DNA from: Chloroflexota bacterium | Lineage (GTDB): Bacteria > Chloroflexota > Anaerolineae > JAAEKA01 | NCBI GenBank assembly: GCA_034717495.1 | Contig: JAYELL010000079.1 | Location: forward strand, 1 to 32,711 | Reading direction: 5' to 3' | DNA: 32,711 bases | In this document: positions 1-7,170 of the stretch, in pieces | Layout of the letters: the number at the start of each line of letters is the position of its first letter | Numbering within the stretch: position 1 is the stretch's first letter | Made by a program: the position numbers and the translations under genes | Notes under the pieces: model-generated | What the model saw: the letters and a program-made list of their open reading frames with translations, nothing else | Database searches by the model: none | Told to the model about the DNA's origin: nothing

Positions 1-152
1 GTCTGCCTGTCGATGCAGAACCAGGGGTCTATACGGTGGCCGTCGTCGTCTACGACCGGGAGACGCTGGCGCCGCATCCTGATTTGACCGGTCGCCTCAG
101 CACCCCGTTGACAACCGTACTGGTTCATGCCGATAGTCAGACTGGAAGCTGA
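1..152 (+). CDS. 3' end of a truncated gene, C-terminal beta-sandwich-like segment
   Basis: An open frame enters from the left edge and is read in frame from base 3 to a TGA at 150-152. It encodes about 49 residues, including a PGVYTVAVVVYDRETL segment and ending in HADSQTGS. The pattern PGxYTxxVxVYDxxT resembles the C-terminal beta-sandwich often found at the end of large Chloroflexota membrane glycosyltransferase-like or other exported proteins; that family link is only a resemblance. The start and most of the gene lie outside the window, so the function cannot be given. No clear terminator follows the stop. Confidence 0.6.
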   Translation, partial: LPVDAEPGVYTVAVVVYDRETLAPHPDLTGRLSTPLTTVLVHADSQTGS

Positions 153-595
153 ACTTCTAGCAGCTTGGCGAAAATAGACAGGTGGTTAAAGACCGTCCCT
201 ACCTCTGGTGAAGGACCTTGGTAACTATATGGTTTTCTAGCCCGTAGTGTACTGGCACCGTCGCTCCCGCGGGCCCCTTCGGGGTGCACGGAAAAGCGGG
301 AGCCCAGAAAGATGCTGTGCTGTCTGGGTCTTCAGGTGCACCGGGATGAGAGGTTCGCTCGGTGGGTTCTTCGTATCTTCGTCCGACTTCGCGGCTTCGT
401 GATCCAAACGCCGGGCCTGGGTAGTGACCGAAATTCGAATAAGAGGCGATGCTGGAACGGGTGCGATGGCCGGCAAAAAGTAGGCGATCCTTGCGGTTTT
501 CCTGGTGGACTATCAGGCCGGTTGTGGTAAAATGAGCGGAGAATGCCGAAAAGAAAAATCCCCAGACATGAGCCTGGGGATCCCAAACGTAACGA
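153..595. other. Non-coding gap with hairpins; possible structured RNA
   Basis: No convincing coding frame is present. An 8-bp perfect stem (263-270 with 296-303) encloses a small CCCC-TTC-GGGG hairpin. A second stem (303-308 with 323-328) follows directly. GGTGCAC occurs in both the first hairpin and at about 335. Bases 369-402 hold four CTTCG-starting units of 8 to 10 bp, like the short-period repeats elsewhere in the window. A TGGCACCG string at 253-260 recalls the T-box core, but no synthetase or amino-acid gene follows. No known ncRNA family was recognised. Confidence 0.35.
551..581 (-). terminator. Intrinsic terminator of tRNA-Pro
   Basis: On the minus strand an 8-bp perfect stem (574-581 with 558-565, ATCCCCAG/CTGGGGAT) is followed by a T-rich run (TTTTTCTTTT) reaching about 549. 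It begins 15 bases downstream of the tRNA-Pro CCA end. Confidence 0.85.
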
Positions 596-672
596 TGGTC
601 GGGGCGAGAGGACTTGAACCTCCGACCTCACGGACCCGAACCGTGCGCGCTACCGGACTGCGCCACGCCCCG
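596..672 (-). tRNA. tRNA-Pro (anticodon CGG)
   Basis: Read on the minus strand the 77 bases fold as a full cloverleaf. The acceptor stem is CGGGGCG/CGCCCCG, the anticodon stem is CACGG/CCGTG around the loop TTCGGGT, and the T-arm contains GTTCAAGTC. The loop places CGG at 34-36, which reads the proline codon CCG. Discriminator A and a genome-encoded CCA (596-598) are present, unlike in the tRNA-Arg of this window. It has its own promoter and terminator, so it is a monocistronic unit. Confidence 0.95.
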
Positions 673-683
673 ACATCCCGATC

Positions 684-712
684 ATTATATCAGTTGCGCC
701 AGGTTTTGGCAA
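684..712 (-). promoter_or_regulatory. Promoter of tRNA-Pro
   Basis: Minus strand: TTGCCA (707-712), a 17-bp spacer, then a perfect TATAAT (684-689). The -10 ends 11 bases before the tRNA 5' base at 672, an ideal distance for a tRNA start. Confidence 0.85.
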
Positions 713-741
713 ACAGGCAGCATGCCGGCATGTCAGAATAG

Positions 742-788
742 CATAATGATATCTTGACATAATAATATTCTGGCATAATGACATAATT
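742..788. repeat. Short CATAAT repeats upstream of ychF
   Basis: CATAAT occurs at 742, 758, 774 and 782, spaced 16, 16 and 8 bases, so the copies share an 8-bp phase. A perfect 12-bp palindrome (CATGCCGGCATG) lies just upstream at 721-732. A TTGACA (754-759) lies within the array, but its distance to the next CATAAT (14 bp) is short for a promoter, so promoter activity is uncertain. Confidence 0.6.
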
Positions 789-807
789 CTCCCCCAAGGA
801 CCTCACC

Positions 808-1905
808 ATGTCCCTTCAAATCGGAATCGTCGGCCTGCCCAATGTCGGGAAATCCACCCTCTTCAACGCCCTGACCGGAGCTGGCGCCGCGGTGGCCGGC
901 TATCCCTTCACTACCATCGATCCCAATGTGGGCGTGGTTCCGGTGCCCGACGAACGCTTAACCCAACTGGCGGCACTGATCGATCCGGAGAAGGTGGTGC
1001 CGGCCACGGTTGAGTTTGTCGATATCGCCGGCCTGGTCGCCGGGGCCAGCCAGGGCGCCGGCCTGGGCAACCAGTTTCTTGGACACATTCGCAACGTTGA
1101 TGCCGTCGCCATGGTGGTGCGCGCCTTCCAGGACCCCGATGTACCTCACGTGAGCGAGGAGTTGCATCCCCTGGCCGATATAGCCACGCTGGATACCGAA
1201 CTGCTATTGGCCGATCTAGCAACCATCGAACGGCGCCTGGAAAAGATCGCCGTGCAGTCCAAGGCCAATCCGCGGGAGGTCGCGGCCGAGACCGAAGTGC
1301 TGCAACGCGCGCAGGCACACGCGGACGAGGGGAATCTGCTCTCTTCCCTTGTGCTCGACGAAGTAGAGCTGGCGCTGATGGGTTCCCTCGATCTGCTCAC
1401 GGCCAAGCCCCGGCTGTATGTTATCAACGTGGGCGAGGATGACCTGCCCGCTGGCGGCTCGCTGGCGGATGCCGTTCGTGCCAGGGCTGTTGCTGAGGGC
1501 GCACAGGTCGTGGTGCTGTGCGCCGATTTGGAAGCTGCTCTTTATGACTGGCCGGCCGACGAGGCACAGGAATACCGGCGCGACCTGGGTTTGAACGAGC
1601 CCGGTTTACATTCCCTGATCCGGGCGGGATTCCGATTGCTCGACCTGATCACCTTTTTCACTGCGACCGGCGGCAAGGTCCTTCACGCCTGGGAACTGGG
1701 GCAGGGAAGCACCGTATATGAGGCGGCGGGCAAGATCCACACTGACATGCAACGGGGGTTCATTCGCTCCGAGGTTGTGCCACAACCCCAGTTGATCGCC
1801 GCCGGTAGCTTCCACCACGCGCGGGAACAAGGGCATCTGCGCCTGGAAGGCAGAGACTACGTCGTTCAGGATGGGGATGTCATTCATATCCGTTTCGCTG
1901 TGTAG
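808..1905 (+). CDS. ychF: Ribosome-associated P-loop ATPase/GTPase YchF (OLA1 family)
   Basis: A 365-residue Obg-related P-loop NTPase of full family length. YchF/OLA1 proteins bind ribosomes, prefer ATP over GTP, and act in translation and stress responses in the cytoplasm. The G1 motif GLPNVGKS is at residues 9-16, G2/G3 include YPFTT and DIAGLV, and the G4 position reads NVGE rather than NKxD, which is the hallmark that relaxes GTP specificity. The last ~85 residues form the TGS domain with the family signature AGKIHTDMQRGFIRSEV and end YVVQDGDVIHIRF. The ATG at 808 is preceded by AAGGA. It stands alone between the divergent tRNA-Pro and the rpsF promoter. Confidence 0.96.
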   Translation: MSLQIGIVGLPNVGKSTLFNALTGAGAAVAGYPFTTIDPNVGVVPVPDERLTQLAALIDPEKVVPATVEFVDIAGLVAGASQGAGLGNQFLGHIRNVDAVAMVVRAFQDPDVPHVSEELHPLADIATLDTELLLADLATIERRLEKIAVQSKANPREVAAETEVLQRAQAHADEGNLLSSLVLDEVELALMGSLDLLTAKPRLYVINVGEDDLPAGGSLADAVRARAVAEGAQVVVLCADLEAALYDWPADEAQEYRRDLGLNEPGLHSLIRAGFRLLDLITFFTATGGKVLHAWELGQGSTVYEAAGKIHTDMQRGFIRSEVVPQPQLIAAGSFHHAREQGHLRLEGRDYVVQDGDVIHIRFAV

Positions 1906-1936
1906 GAATCGAGTTTCATCTGCCCTCCACAGTTTT

Positions 1937-1965
1937 TTGCCAACCACCAGCACCTGTGTTACACT
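1937..1965 (+). promoter_or_regulatory. Promoter of the rpsF operon
   Basis: TTGCCA (1937-1942), a 17-bp spacer ending in TGT (extended -10 type), and TACACT (1960-1965). A start near 1972 would give a leader of about 120 bases before rpsF. Confidence 0.75.
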
Positions 1966-1989
1966 CTTTCCGTGCAGCGAGGGACCTGG

Positions 1990-2081
1990 ATACCCTTTCC
2001 AGCCCTCGTTACTTTTCGCCTGTGGCCCGGTGGTTCCTCTATGACCGCCTGTAGATCACAGGTATACCCTGGGAAAGGAGG
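1990..2081 (+). promoter_or_regulatory. Candidate S6:S18-type autoregulatory mRNA leader
   Basis: The leader can form a long-range helix: CCTTTCC (1994-2000) is complementary to GGAAAGG (2072-2078), which overlaps the rpsF Shine-Dalgarno (GGAGG, 2077-2081). Inside it, GGTGGTT (2029-2035) pairs with GACCGCC (2043-2049), with a CCG at its 5' base (2027-2029). CCTGT/ACAGG forms another small hairpin. Known rpsF leaders in many bacteria bind the S6-S18 pair through a CCG-containing element that mimics 16S rRNA. Placement and SD sequestration fit that model, but the match to the family is unproven. Confidence 0.45.
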
Positions 2082-2092
2082 AAACTGCACGC

Positions 2093-2380
2093 GTGAATAC
2101 CTATGAGTTGATGTATATTGTTCACCCTGAGGCAGACGAGGACGCAGTGACCGGAATCTCCGAGCAAGTTGCGTCGTGGGTCAGTGCCGAGGGCGGCGAG
2201 GTGCTCAAGAGCAACGTCTGGGGCAAACGCAAGCTGGCTTACGCCATCGACAAGCAAACGGAAGGTACTTATGTGGTTGCCGATCTGCAGCTGCCCGTTT
2301 CGGGCCTGCCCGAATTCGAACGTAATCTCAAATTGCATGAGCAGATCTTGCGCCATTTGATCGTACGTCCGGGGAACTAA
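2093..2380 (+). CDS. rpsF: 30S ribosomal protein S6
   Basis: A 95-residue S6 of normal length. It starts MNTYELMYIVHPEAD and contains the conserved WGKRKLAYAI motif and a C-terminal LKLHEQILRHLIVR segment. S6 binds the central domain of 16S rRNA as a heterodimer with S18, whose gene lies two genes downstream. The start is GTG at 2093, preceded by AAAGGAGG (2074-2081). It is the first gene of a cluster rpsF-ssb-rpsR-parvulin and probably shares the promoter at 1937. Confidence 0.97.
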   Translation: MNTYELMYIVHPEADEDAVTGISEQVASWVSAEGGEVLKSNVWGKRKLAYAIDKQTEGTYVVADLQLPVSGLPEFERNLKLHEQILRHLIVRPGN

Positions 2381-2423
2381 GTGCTCACAGAGAGAGATTG
2401 GCAAGAACAGACGAGGTGTGGGA

Positions 2424-2798
2424 ATGTCGAGAGGATTGAACAAGGTACTAATCATCGGCAACCTGGGAGCAGATCCCGAAATGCGCTATACGCCCAGCGG
2501 AAAGCCGGTGACATCGTTCAGTGTGGCTGTGTCAAGAAGCTGGCGTACGTCCGAAGGAGAGCGCAAGGAAGCAACCGAGTGGTTCAATGTTGTTTCCTGG
2601 GGCAACCTGGCGGAAATCTGCAATCAGCATTTGCGCAAGGGATCCCATGTTTACATCGAGGGGCGGTTACAGACCCGTAGTTGGGAAGATTCCAACGGCT
2701 CTCGCCACTTTCGCACCGAGTTGGTGGCCAACGAGATGATTATCTTGGACGGCCGATCTCATGTGGCAGACGATGATTTTGGCGAATTTGATTTCTAA
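2424..2798 (+). CDS. ssb: Single-stranded DNA-binding protein
   Basis: A 124-residue SSB that coats single-stranded DNA in replication and repair. The OB fold spans about residues 4-108: LNKVLIIGNLGADPEMRYT at the start, then TEWFNVVSWGNLAEI and GSHVYIEGRLQTRSWED. The protein ends in an acidic tip (DDDFGEFDF), the usual site for binding partner proteins. The usual long Gly/Pro-rich linker is nearly absent, so it is shorter than typical SSBs of about 150-180 residues. The ATG at 2424 is chosen over an in-frame GTG at 2418 because GAGG (2413-2416) is correctly spaced for it and MSRGLNKV is the common N-terminus. It lies between the two ribosomal protein genes, the classic arrangement. Confidence 0.96.
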   Translation: MSRGLNKVLIIGNLGADPEMRYTPSGKPVTSFSVAVSRSWRTSEGERKEATEWFNVVSWGNLAEICNQHLRKGSHVYIEGRLQTRSWEDSNGSRHFRTELVANEMIILDGRSHVADDDFGEFDF

Positions 2799-2812
2799 TA
2801 GCGAGGTAAAAA

Positions 2813-3094
2813 ATGGCTGACACCAGGACAAGGAGACCTCGATTTCGTGGGTCAAGGCGACGCAGAGCTCGACGCCAGGTTTGTGGCTTCTGCGTGGACA
2901 AAGTCCAACATGTTGATTACAAGCAGAGTGACGCCCTTCGGCGTTACGTCACCGAACGAGGTCAGATCAGACCTCGCCGCAAGAGTGGCCTGTGCGCAAA
3001 ACACCAGCGACGGGTGGCCCGCGCCGTGAAACGTGCCCGCTTCATGGCCCTCCTGCCCTACACAGCCGAGCAAATTCGGTTGCAAAGACGATAA
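2813..3094 (+). CDS. rpsR: 30S ribosomal protein S18
   Basis: A 93-residue S18, the partner of S6 on the 16S central domain. The N-terminus is very basic (RTRRPRFRGSRRRRARR). The core contains DYKQSDALRRYVTERGQIRPRR and the signature GLCAKHQRRVARAVKRARF, followed by LLPYT. Cysteines C24 and C27 (CGFC) with C61 and H64 (CAKH) suggest the zinc-binding C+ form of S18. It starts 14 bases after the ssb stop, with GAGG upstream. The gene that often follows, rplI (L9), is absent here. Confidence 0.97.
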   Translation: MADTRTRRPRFRGSRRRRARRQVCGFCVDKVQHVDYKQSDALRRYVTERGQIRPRRKSGLCAKHQRRVARAVKRARFMALLPYTAEQIRLQRR

Positions 3095-3107
3095 ATCAGG
3101 AAGAGCG

Positions 3108-4409
3108 ATGGCTAAACGTCAAAGAAAAGAGCGTACGGAGCCCACCCGCAAGGAAACGGCCATGACCCGCAAGGAGCGCGAGCAAGCTCGCCGCGTGACG
3201 ATTATCGTCGGCATTGCTCTGGGTCTCGCCGCTCTGGTACTCCTGGGTGGCCTGGTCTATCAGTTTCTGATCGTACCTAACTCTTCAGTCGCCAAGGTTG
3301 GAGACCAGTCGATCTCCGCAAGTGACCTGGCGGAACGGTCCAAGTTTCAACACCTCCAGACGGAAAGCCAGTTGAGCAATCTGATTCAACTCGACCGGCA
3401 GTTTTCGGCGGATAGCGAAACGGGCAGCGTTTTCGGCAGTCAGATTGCCCAACTTCAGAGCACGCTGGCCAATCCCGATGGACTCTCGAATCAGGTTTTG
3501 GAGGAGATGATCGACGAGGAGGTCATTCGTCAGGCCGCGGCCGAGCTTGGAATCGTGGTCGGGAACAACGAGGTTCAGCAGGGGCTGGAAGAGCTCATTG
3601 CCTCTCAGATGGGAGCTGTGACGGTGCCCCAGGCAACGGCTACTGCCGAGGCTCTTGCAGTGGCGACTCCCACGCCCAGCGCCGAGGTCTCAGATGGCGA
3701 AACTGTCGAGACACCGTTGCCGTCACCGACAACCCAGGTGTTGGATGCCGACGGCTTCACGGAGAACTTCAATCTGCTTATCGAAAACGTCAGTGGCGAG
3801 GCGGATCTTTCCAGTGGCCAGGTCGAGGGTGTCTATCGAAGCCTGATCACGCTGCAGCTGTTGCGGGAGAAGTTGCTTGGGCAATTGGGCGATGAAATGC
3901 CCAAGGCCGGGGAACAGGTTAGTGCCCGACATATACTCATTTCGCTGCCGGAAGATGCCTCGGAGGGCGATGAGCAGCAAGCTTTGGCCAGCGCTATCGA
4001 GATAAGCCAACGGCTCAAGGATGGTGAGGATTTCGCCGAACTGGCTGCCGAATTCTCCGAGGATACATCCAATGCCGAAAACGGCGGTGATCTGGGTTTC
4101 TTTGGACGGGGGCGCATGGTACCCGAGTTTGAGGAAGCAGCCTTCAGCTTGCCCATCGGCGAAATCAGTGACCCGGTGCGCACCGTGTTTGGATATCACA
4201 TCATCCGGGTGGACGATTTCGACGAAGGCCAGCCCGATTTCAACGGTTGGCTTGTGGATCAAAAGGTAAGCCGGCTGATCGAGCGTAACCTGACCGACAG
4301 CTTGCTGCCCAACTTGCCTGAGACGAACCCGGCGCTGTTAGGTGGCTCCGCAAACCCATTGGCGCCCATTGCGCCGCCACCGGCTCAAGACCACAACGGC
4401 GGCATGTAA
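3108..4409 (+). CDS. Membrane-anchored parvulin-type peptidyl-prolyl isomerase (SurA/PrsA-like)
   Basis: A 433-residue foldase. The N-terminus is basic and cytoplasmic (residues 1-29, rich in Lys/Arg/Glu), followed by one membrane segment at about 30-56, so the bulk lies outside the cytoplasm. A SurA_N-like helical region follows, interrupted by a Pro/Thr/Ala-rich linker around residues 165-215. The parvulin domain spans about 270-370: SARHILISLP, then FAELAAEFSEDTSN, GGDLGFFGRGRMVPEFEEAAF and VRTVFGYHIIRVDD. The Gly-Asp-Leu-Gly-Phe and GYHII motifs are diagnostic. Parvulins isomerise Xaa-Pro bonds and help exported proteins fold. The start at 3108 (AGGAAG at 3098-3103) is preferred to an upstream in-frame ATG at 3033 that lies inside rpsR. 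It begins 13 bases after rpsR and is probably co-transcribed with it. Confidence 0.92.
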   Translation: MAKRQRKERTEPTRKETAMTRKEREQARRVTIIVGIALGLAALVLLGGLVYQFLIVPNSSVAKVGDQSISASDLAERSKFQHLQTESQLSNLIQLDRQFSADSETGSVFGSQIAQLQSTLANPDGLSNQVLEEMIDEEVIRQAAAELGIVVGNNEVQQGLEELIASQMGAVTVPQATATAEALAVATPTPSAEVSDGETVETPLPSPTTQVLDADGFTENFNLLIENVSGEADLSSGQVEGVYRSLITLQLLREKLLGQLGDEMPKAGEQVSARHILISLPEDASEGDEQQALASAIEISQRLKDGEDFAELAAEFSEDTSNAENGGDLGFFGRGRMVPEFEEAAFSLPIGEISDPVRTVFGYHIIRVDDFDEGQPDFNGWLVDQKVSRLIERNLTDSLLPNLPETNPALLGGSANPLAPIAPPPAQDHNGGM

Positions 4410-4430
4410 TCACTGCGAAAAGCAAACGAA

Positions 4431-4464
4431 AACAGGGCGCTCCACCTGATCGGAGCGCCCTGTT
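4431..4464. terminator. Bidirectional terminator between convergent genes
   Basis: A 13-bp perfect stem (4431-4443 with 4452-4464, arms AACAGGGCGCTCC/GGAGCGCCCTGTT) around an 8-base loop. On the minus strand it is followed by TTTTCG and further T-rich sequence, so it best serves the relA/spoT homolog. On the plus strand the U-tract is weak, but it lies 22 bases after the parvulin stop. Confidence 0.75.
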
Positions 4465-4584
4465 GATTCGGGGACCTGGTTGAGGGATACGAGGGGCCAT
4501 CCACGAATGCACGAATGGGCCAGGGTATCAGAGGGCCGAGAGTCACAGAAGCTTTGACACAGCGCCTCCGAAACTCCGATCCCC

Positions 4585-6798
4585 TCAGGCATGCCAGCGA
4601 CGGGCTTCGGTTACATTGGGCAGACGTTCGATGCGGGTAAGGATTCGGCTGAGCTGTTCGGCATCGCGAATTTCCAGGGTAGCCGTCACCCGGGCCAGAT
4701 GGCCCTTGATGCCGGCAACGGCGTGGGCATCGCGCATGTTGATCCGTTCATCTGCAACCAGGGCAGCGATATCCCGCAGCAGGCCTGATCGGTCGTAAGC
4801 CTCCACGGCAATGGGCACCGGATGGGTGCGGTCGTCCGCCTCCCCCCAATTGACCTCCACGATTCGCTCCGGATCCTTCTTCACTATGTTCTGGACGTTG
4901 GGACAACTCCTGCGGTGAATGGTGACTCCCCGTCCACGGGTTACGTAGCCAATGATCGCCTGGCCCGGCACCGGGTTGCAACACATGGCAGTGCGGCTGA
5001 GCAGATCCTCTACCCCCAGGACGGTGACACCCTCCGACGAGATTGGGATGTTGTCCAGCGGCGTCAGGTCCGTTTCCCTGACCTCGGCCTCGACCTGCTC
5101 CTTGCGCTCCATGTCCAGCACTTTGCTGGCAATCTGCTGCGTATTGATGTCGCCGAAACCGAGGGCGGCGTGCAGGTCTTCTGCCTTTTCGTAGCCAAAC
5201 AACCTGGCAATGGACTCGTGGCTGAGTTCGATGTTGAGGCGCCGCAGTTCCCGCAGCAGAATTTCCTGGCCCTGCTGGATATTCTCCTCGCGACTTTGCT
5301 TGCGAAACCACTGGCGGATCTTGTTGCGCGCCCGGCTGGTCTTGGTGAAACCCAGGGAAGGATTCATCCAATCCCGGCTGGGGCCACCCCGCTTGGAGGT
5401 AATGATCTCTACCTGTTGGCCGTTGCCAAGTCTGTAATCGAGCGGCACTAACTTGCCGTTGACGCGTGCCCCCCGGCAGCGATGGCCAACCTCGGTGTGC
5501 ACCGAATAGGCGAAGTCAATGGGCGTTGAACCTGCCGGCAGATCCTTGAGATCTCCCTGGGGTGTGAAGACGTAAACCCGGTCGCTGAACACGTCCGACT
5601 GCATCGAGTTGACGAATTCGCTGGCATCCTTGATATCGTTTTGCCAGTCCATCAAGCTGCGCAGCCAGGCCAACTTGTTCTCGAAGTCCACGTCCCGGCG
5701 GGTCTGTTCCTTATAGCGCCAATGGGCGGCAATACCCAGCTCAGCTGCCCGATGCATGTCATGGGTGCGAATCTGGACTTCTAGGCTGCGTCCCTTGGGC
5801 CCGACCACGGCCGTGTGCAGAGAGCGATACATGTTGTCCTTGGGATTGGCAATGTAGTCGTCGAACTCGCCCGGAATGGGTCGCCACAGGCCATGGACGA
5901 TTCCCAGGGCACCGTAGCAAGCTGTCACCTCGTCGACAAGAATGCGCACCGCCTCGGTGTCGTAGATCTGTTCCAACTCCACATCTTTGCGCTGCATCTT
6001 GCGGTAGATGCTGAAAATATGTTTGGGACGTCCCTGGACGATGGCAGTGATGCCGGTCTTCTGAAGCTCCCCCTGGATGATCTCGACAACCTGTTCGATG
6101 TATTGGGCGCGCTCGATCCGGCGTTGCTGCAGGCTGGCGGATATCTCCTTGTAGATGCGCGGTTCCAGCCAGCGAAAGGAACCATCCTCCAACTCCCATT
6201 TTATCTGCCAGATACCGAGCCGGTTGGCCAGGGGTGCGTAGATTTCCAGCGTCTCGCGCGCAATGCGCCGACGTTTGTGTTCCTTTAGGTGTTTGAGGGT
6301 ACGGATGTTGTGAAGGCGATCGGCCAGTTTGATAATGACCACCCGAATGTCCTCGGCCATGGCAAGGAACATTTTACGCAGGGTTTCGTCGCGCTGGCTG
6401 CGCAGTTTTGGATCGGCGGCAACCCGTTTGCTCTTCTTTTCATCGGAGAATCGTTTGATCTCCTCAAGCTTGGTGACACCATCCACCAGGGAGGCCACCT
6501 TGGCGCCAAAATGCTCCTCCAGATAGCCTATGTCGTAGGGTGTGTCTTCGGCAACGTCGTGCAAAAGGCCGGCCACGATCGCATTGGTATCCAGGCGCAA
6601 CTCTGCTAGGATTCCAGCCACCGCTAACGGGTGGAGAATATAGGGTTCGCCGGACGCGCGTGTCACATCGCCGTGGGCTTCACTGGCAAGCTGATATGCT
6701 TCGCGGATTCGCTCTACGTCCGATTCCGTGAAGCTGCGCGGCAAACGATCGATCAACTCCTCGATCGTGGTTGGCAGGCTTGAGAAATCACCATTCAT
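4585..6798 (-). CDS. Long RelA/SpoT-family (p)ppGpp synthetase/hydrolase
   Basis: A 737-residue RSH enzyme of full length controlling the stringent response. The HD hydrolase domain (about 40-200) keeps R48, H56, the HDxxED motif (H80, D81, E84, D85), and D160/N164 in LADRLHNIRTL, so hydrolysis looks intact. The synthetase domain (about 240-365) has GRPKHIFSIYRKM, YDTEAVRI and NPKDNMYRSLHT. At residues 311-314 it carries EFDD, the EXDD form associated with RelA, instead of the RXKD usual in bifunctional Rel/SpoT. TGS (VYVFTPQGDLKDLPAGSTPIDFAY), a conserved CC (TAMCCNPVPG) and a C-terminal ACT domain follow. About 20 extra Lys/Asp-rich residues sit in the HD domain near 115-138. The SD is weak. 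Its own promoter lies at 6894-6922. Confidence 0.94.
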   Translation of the reverse strand: MNGDFSSLPTTIEELIDRLPRSFTESDVERIREAYQLASEAHGDVTRASGEPYILHPLAVAGILAELRLDTNAIVAGLLHDVAEDTPYDIGYLEEHFGAKVASLVDGVTKLEEIKRFSDEKKSKRVAADPKLRSQRDETLRKMFLAMAEDIRVVIIKLADRLHNIRTLKHLKEHKRRRIARETLEIYAPLANRLGIWQIKWELEDGSFRWLEPRIYKEISASLQQRRIERAQYIEQVVEIIQGELQKTGITAIVQGRPKHIFSIYRKMQRKDVELEQIYDTEAVRILVDEVTACYGALGIVHGLWRPIPGEFDDYIANPKDNMYRSLHTAVVGPKGRSLEVQIRTHDMHRAAELGIAAHWRYKEQTRRDVDFENKLAWLRSLMDWQNDIKDASEFVNSMQSDVFSDRVYVFTPQGDLKDLPAGSTPIDFAYSVHTEVGHRCRGARVNGKLVPLDYRLGNGQQVEIITSKRGGPSRDWMNPSLGFTKTSRARNKIRQWFRKQSREENIQQGQEILLRELRRLNIELSHESIARLFGYEKAEDLHAALGFGDINTQQIASKVLDMERKEQVEAEVRETDLTPLDNIPISSEGVTVLGVEDLLSRTAMCCNPVPGQAIIGYVTRGRGVTIHRRSCPNVQNIVKKDPERIVEVNWGEADDRTHPVPIAVEAYDRSGLLRDIAALVADERINMRDAHAVAGIKGHLARVTATLEIRDAEQLSRILTRIERLPNVTEARRWHA

Positions 6799-6893
6799 CT
6801 GGAAAACGGCACAATTAGCTGGCCTTGCGGCTCCTGTGGATCAATCTTCGTGCGGGCAATCGGGGATCTGCCGTAGACGCCCTCCCATGGAAG

Positions 6894-6922
6894 ATTATAG
6901 CGCAAAGGGAAAAATCGTGCAA
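6894..6922 (-). promoter_or_regulatory. Promoter of the relA/spoT homolog
   Basis: Minus strand: TTGCAC (6917-6922), 17-bp spacer, perfect TATAAT (6894-6899). It lies about 95 bases upstream of the start codon at 6798. Confidence 0.75.
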
Positions 6923-7008
6923 TGGCATTGGCCCGGATGCTGAATCGTGAAACAGCGATGATCTGCGCCAGAAATCAGACGATCGCCCTGCGATATGTCG
7001 TCGTCTGA

Positions 7009-7037
7009 TTGACAGGCTGCCGCGCTCCTGTTACAAT
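7009..7037 (+). promoter_or_regulatory. Strong promoter of the SUMF1-lipoprotein gene
   Basis: Perfect TTGACA (7009-7014), 17-bp spacer ending in TGT (extended -10 type), TACAAT (7032-7037). A start near 7044 gives a leader of about 127 bases. It is divergent from the relA/spoT promoter. Confidence 0.85.
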
Positions 7038-7170
7038 GTTTAGCGTTCACCAACGCCAAAAAACGCGAGGCGCCAACCACAATCAACTGCTTGCCCTTTC
7101 AGTTGCCCAGGACAAAACGACATTCTGACGTGAGTCGTGGGGTACAATGCATCCATTTCGAAGGAGAACC

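Noticed and set aside
253-303. T-box riboswitch suggested by TGGCACCG
   Set aside because: There is no stem I/specifier arrangement and no synthetase or amino-acid gene downstream; the next gene is a divergent tRNA.
505-741. 78-residue ORF across the tRNA-Pro region
   Set aside because: It reads through a well-supported tRNA and its terminator on the other strand.
754-779. TTGACA..CATAAT as the ychF promoter
   Set aside because: The spacer is only 14 bp and both elements belong to a repeated CATAAT array, so the match may be a by-product.
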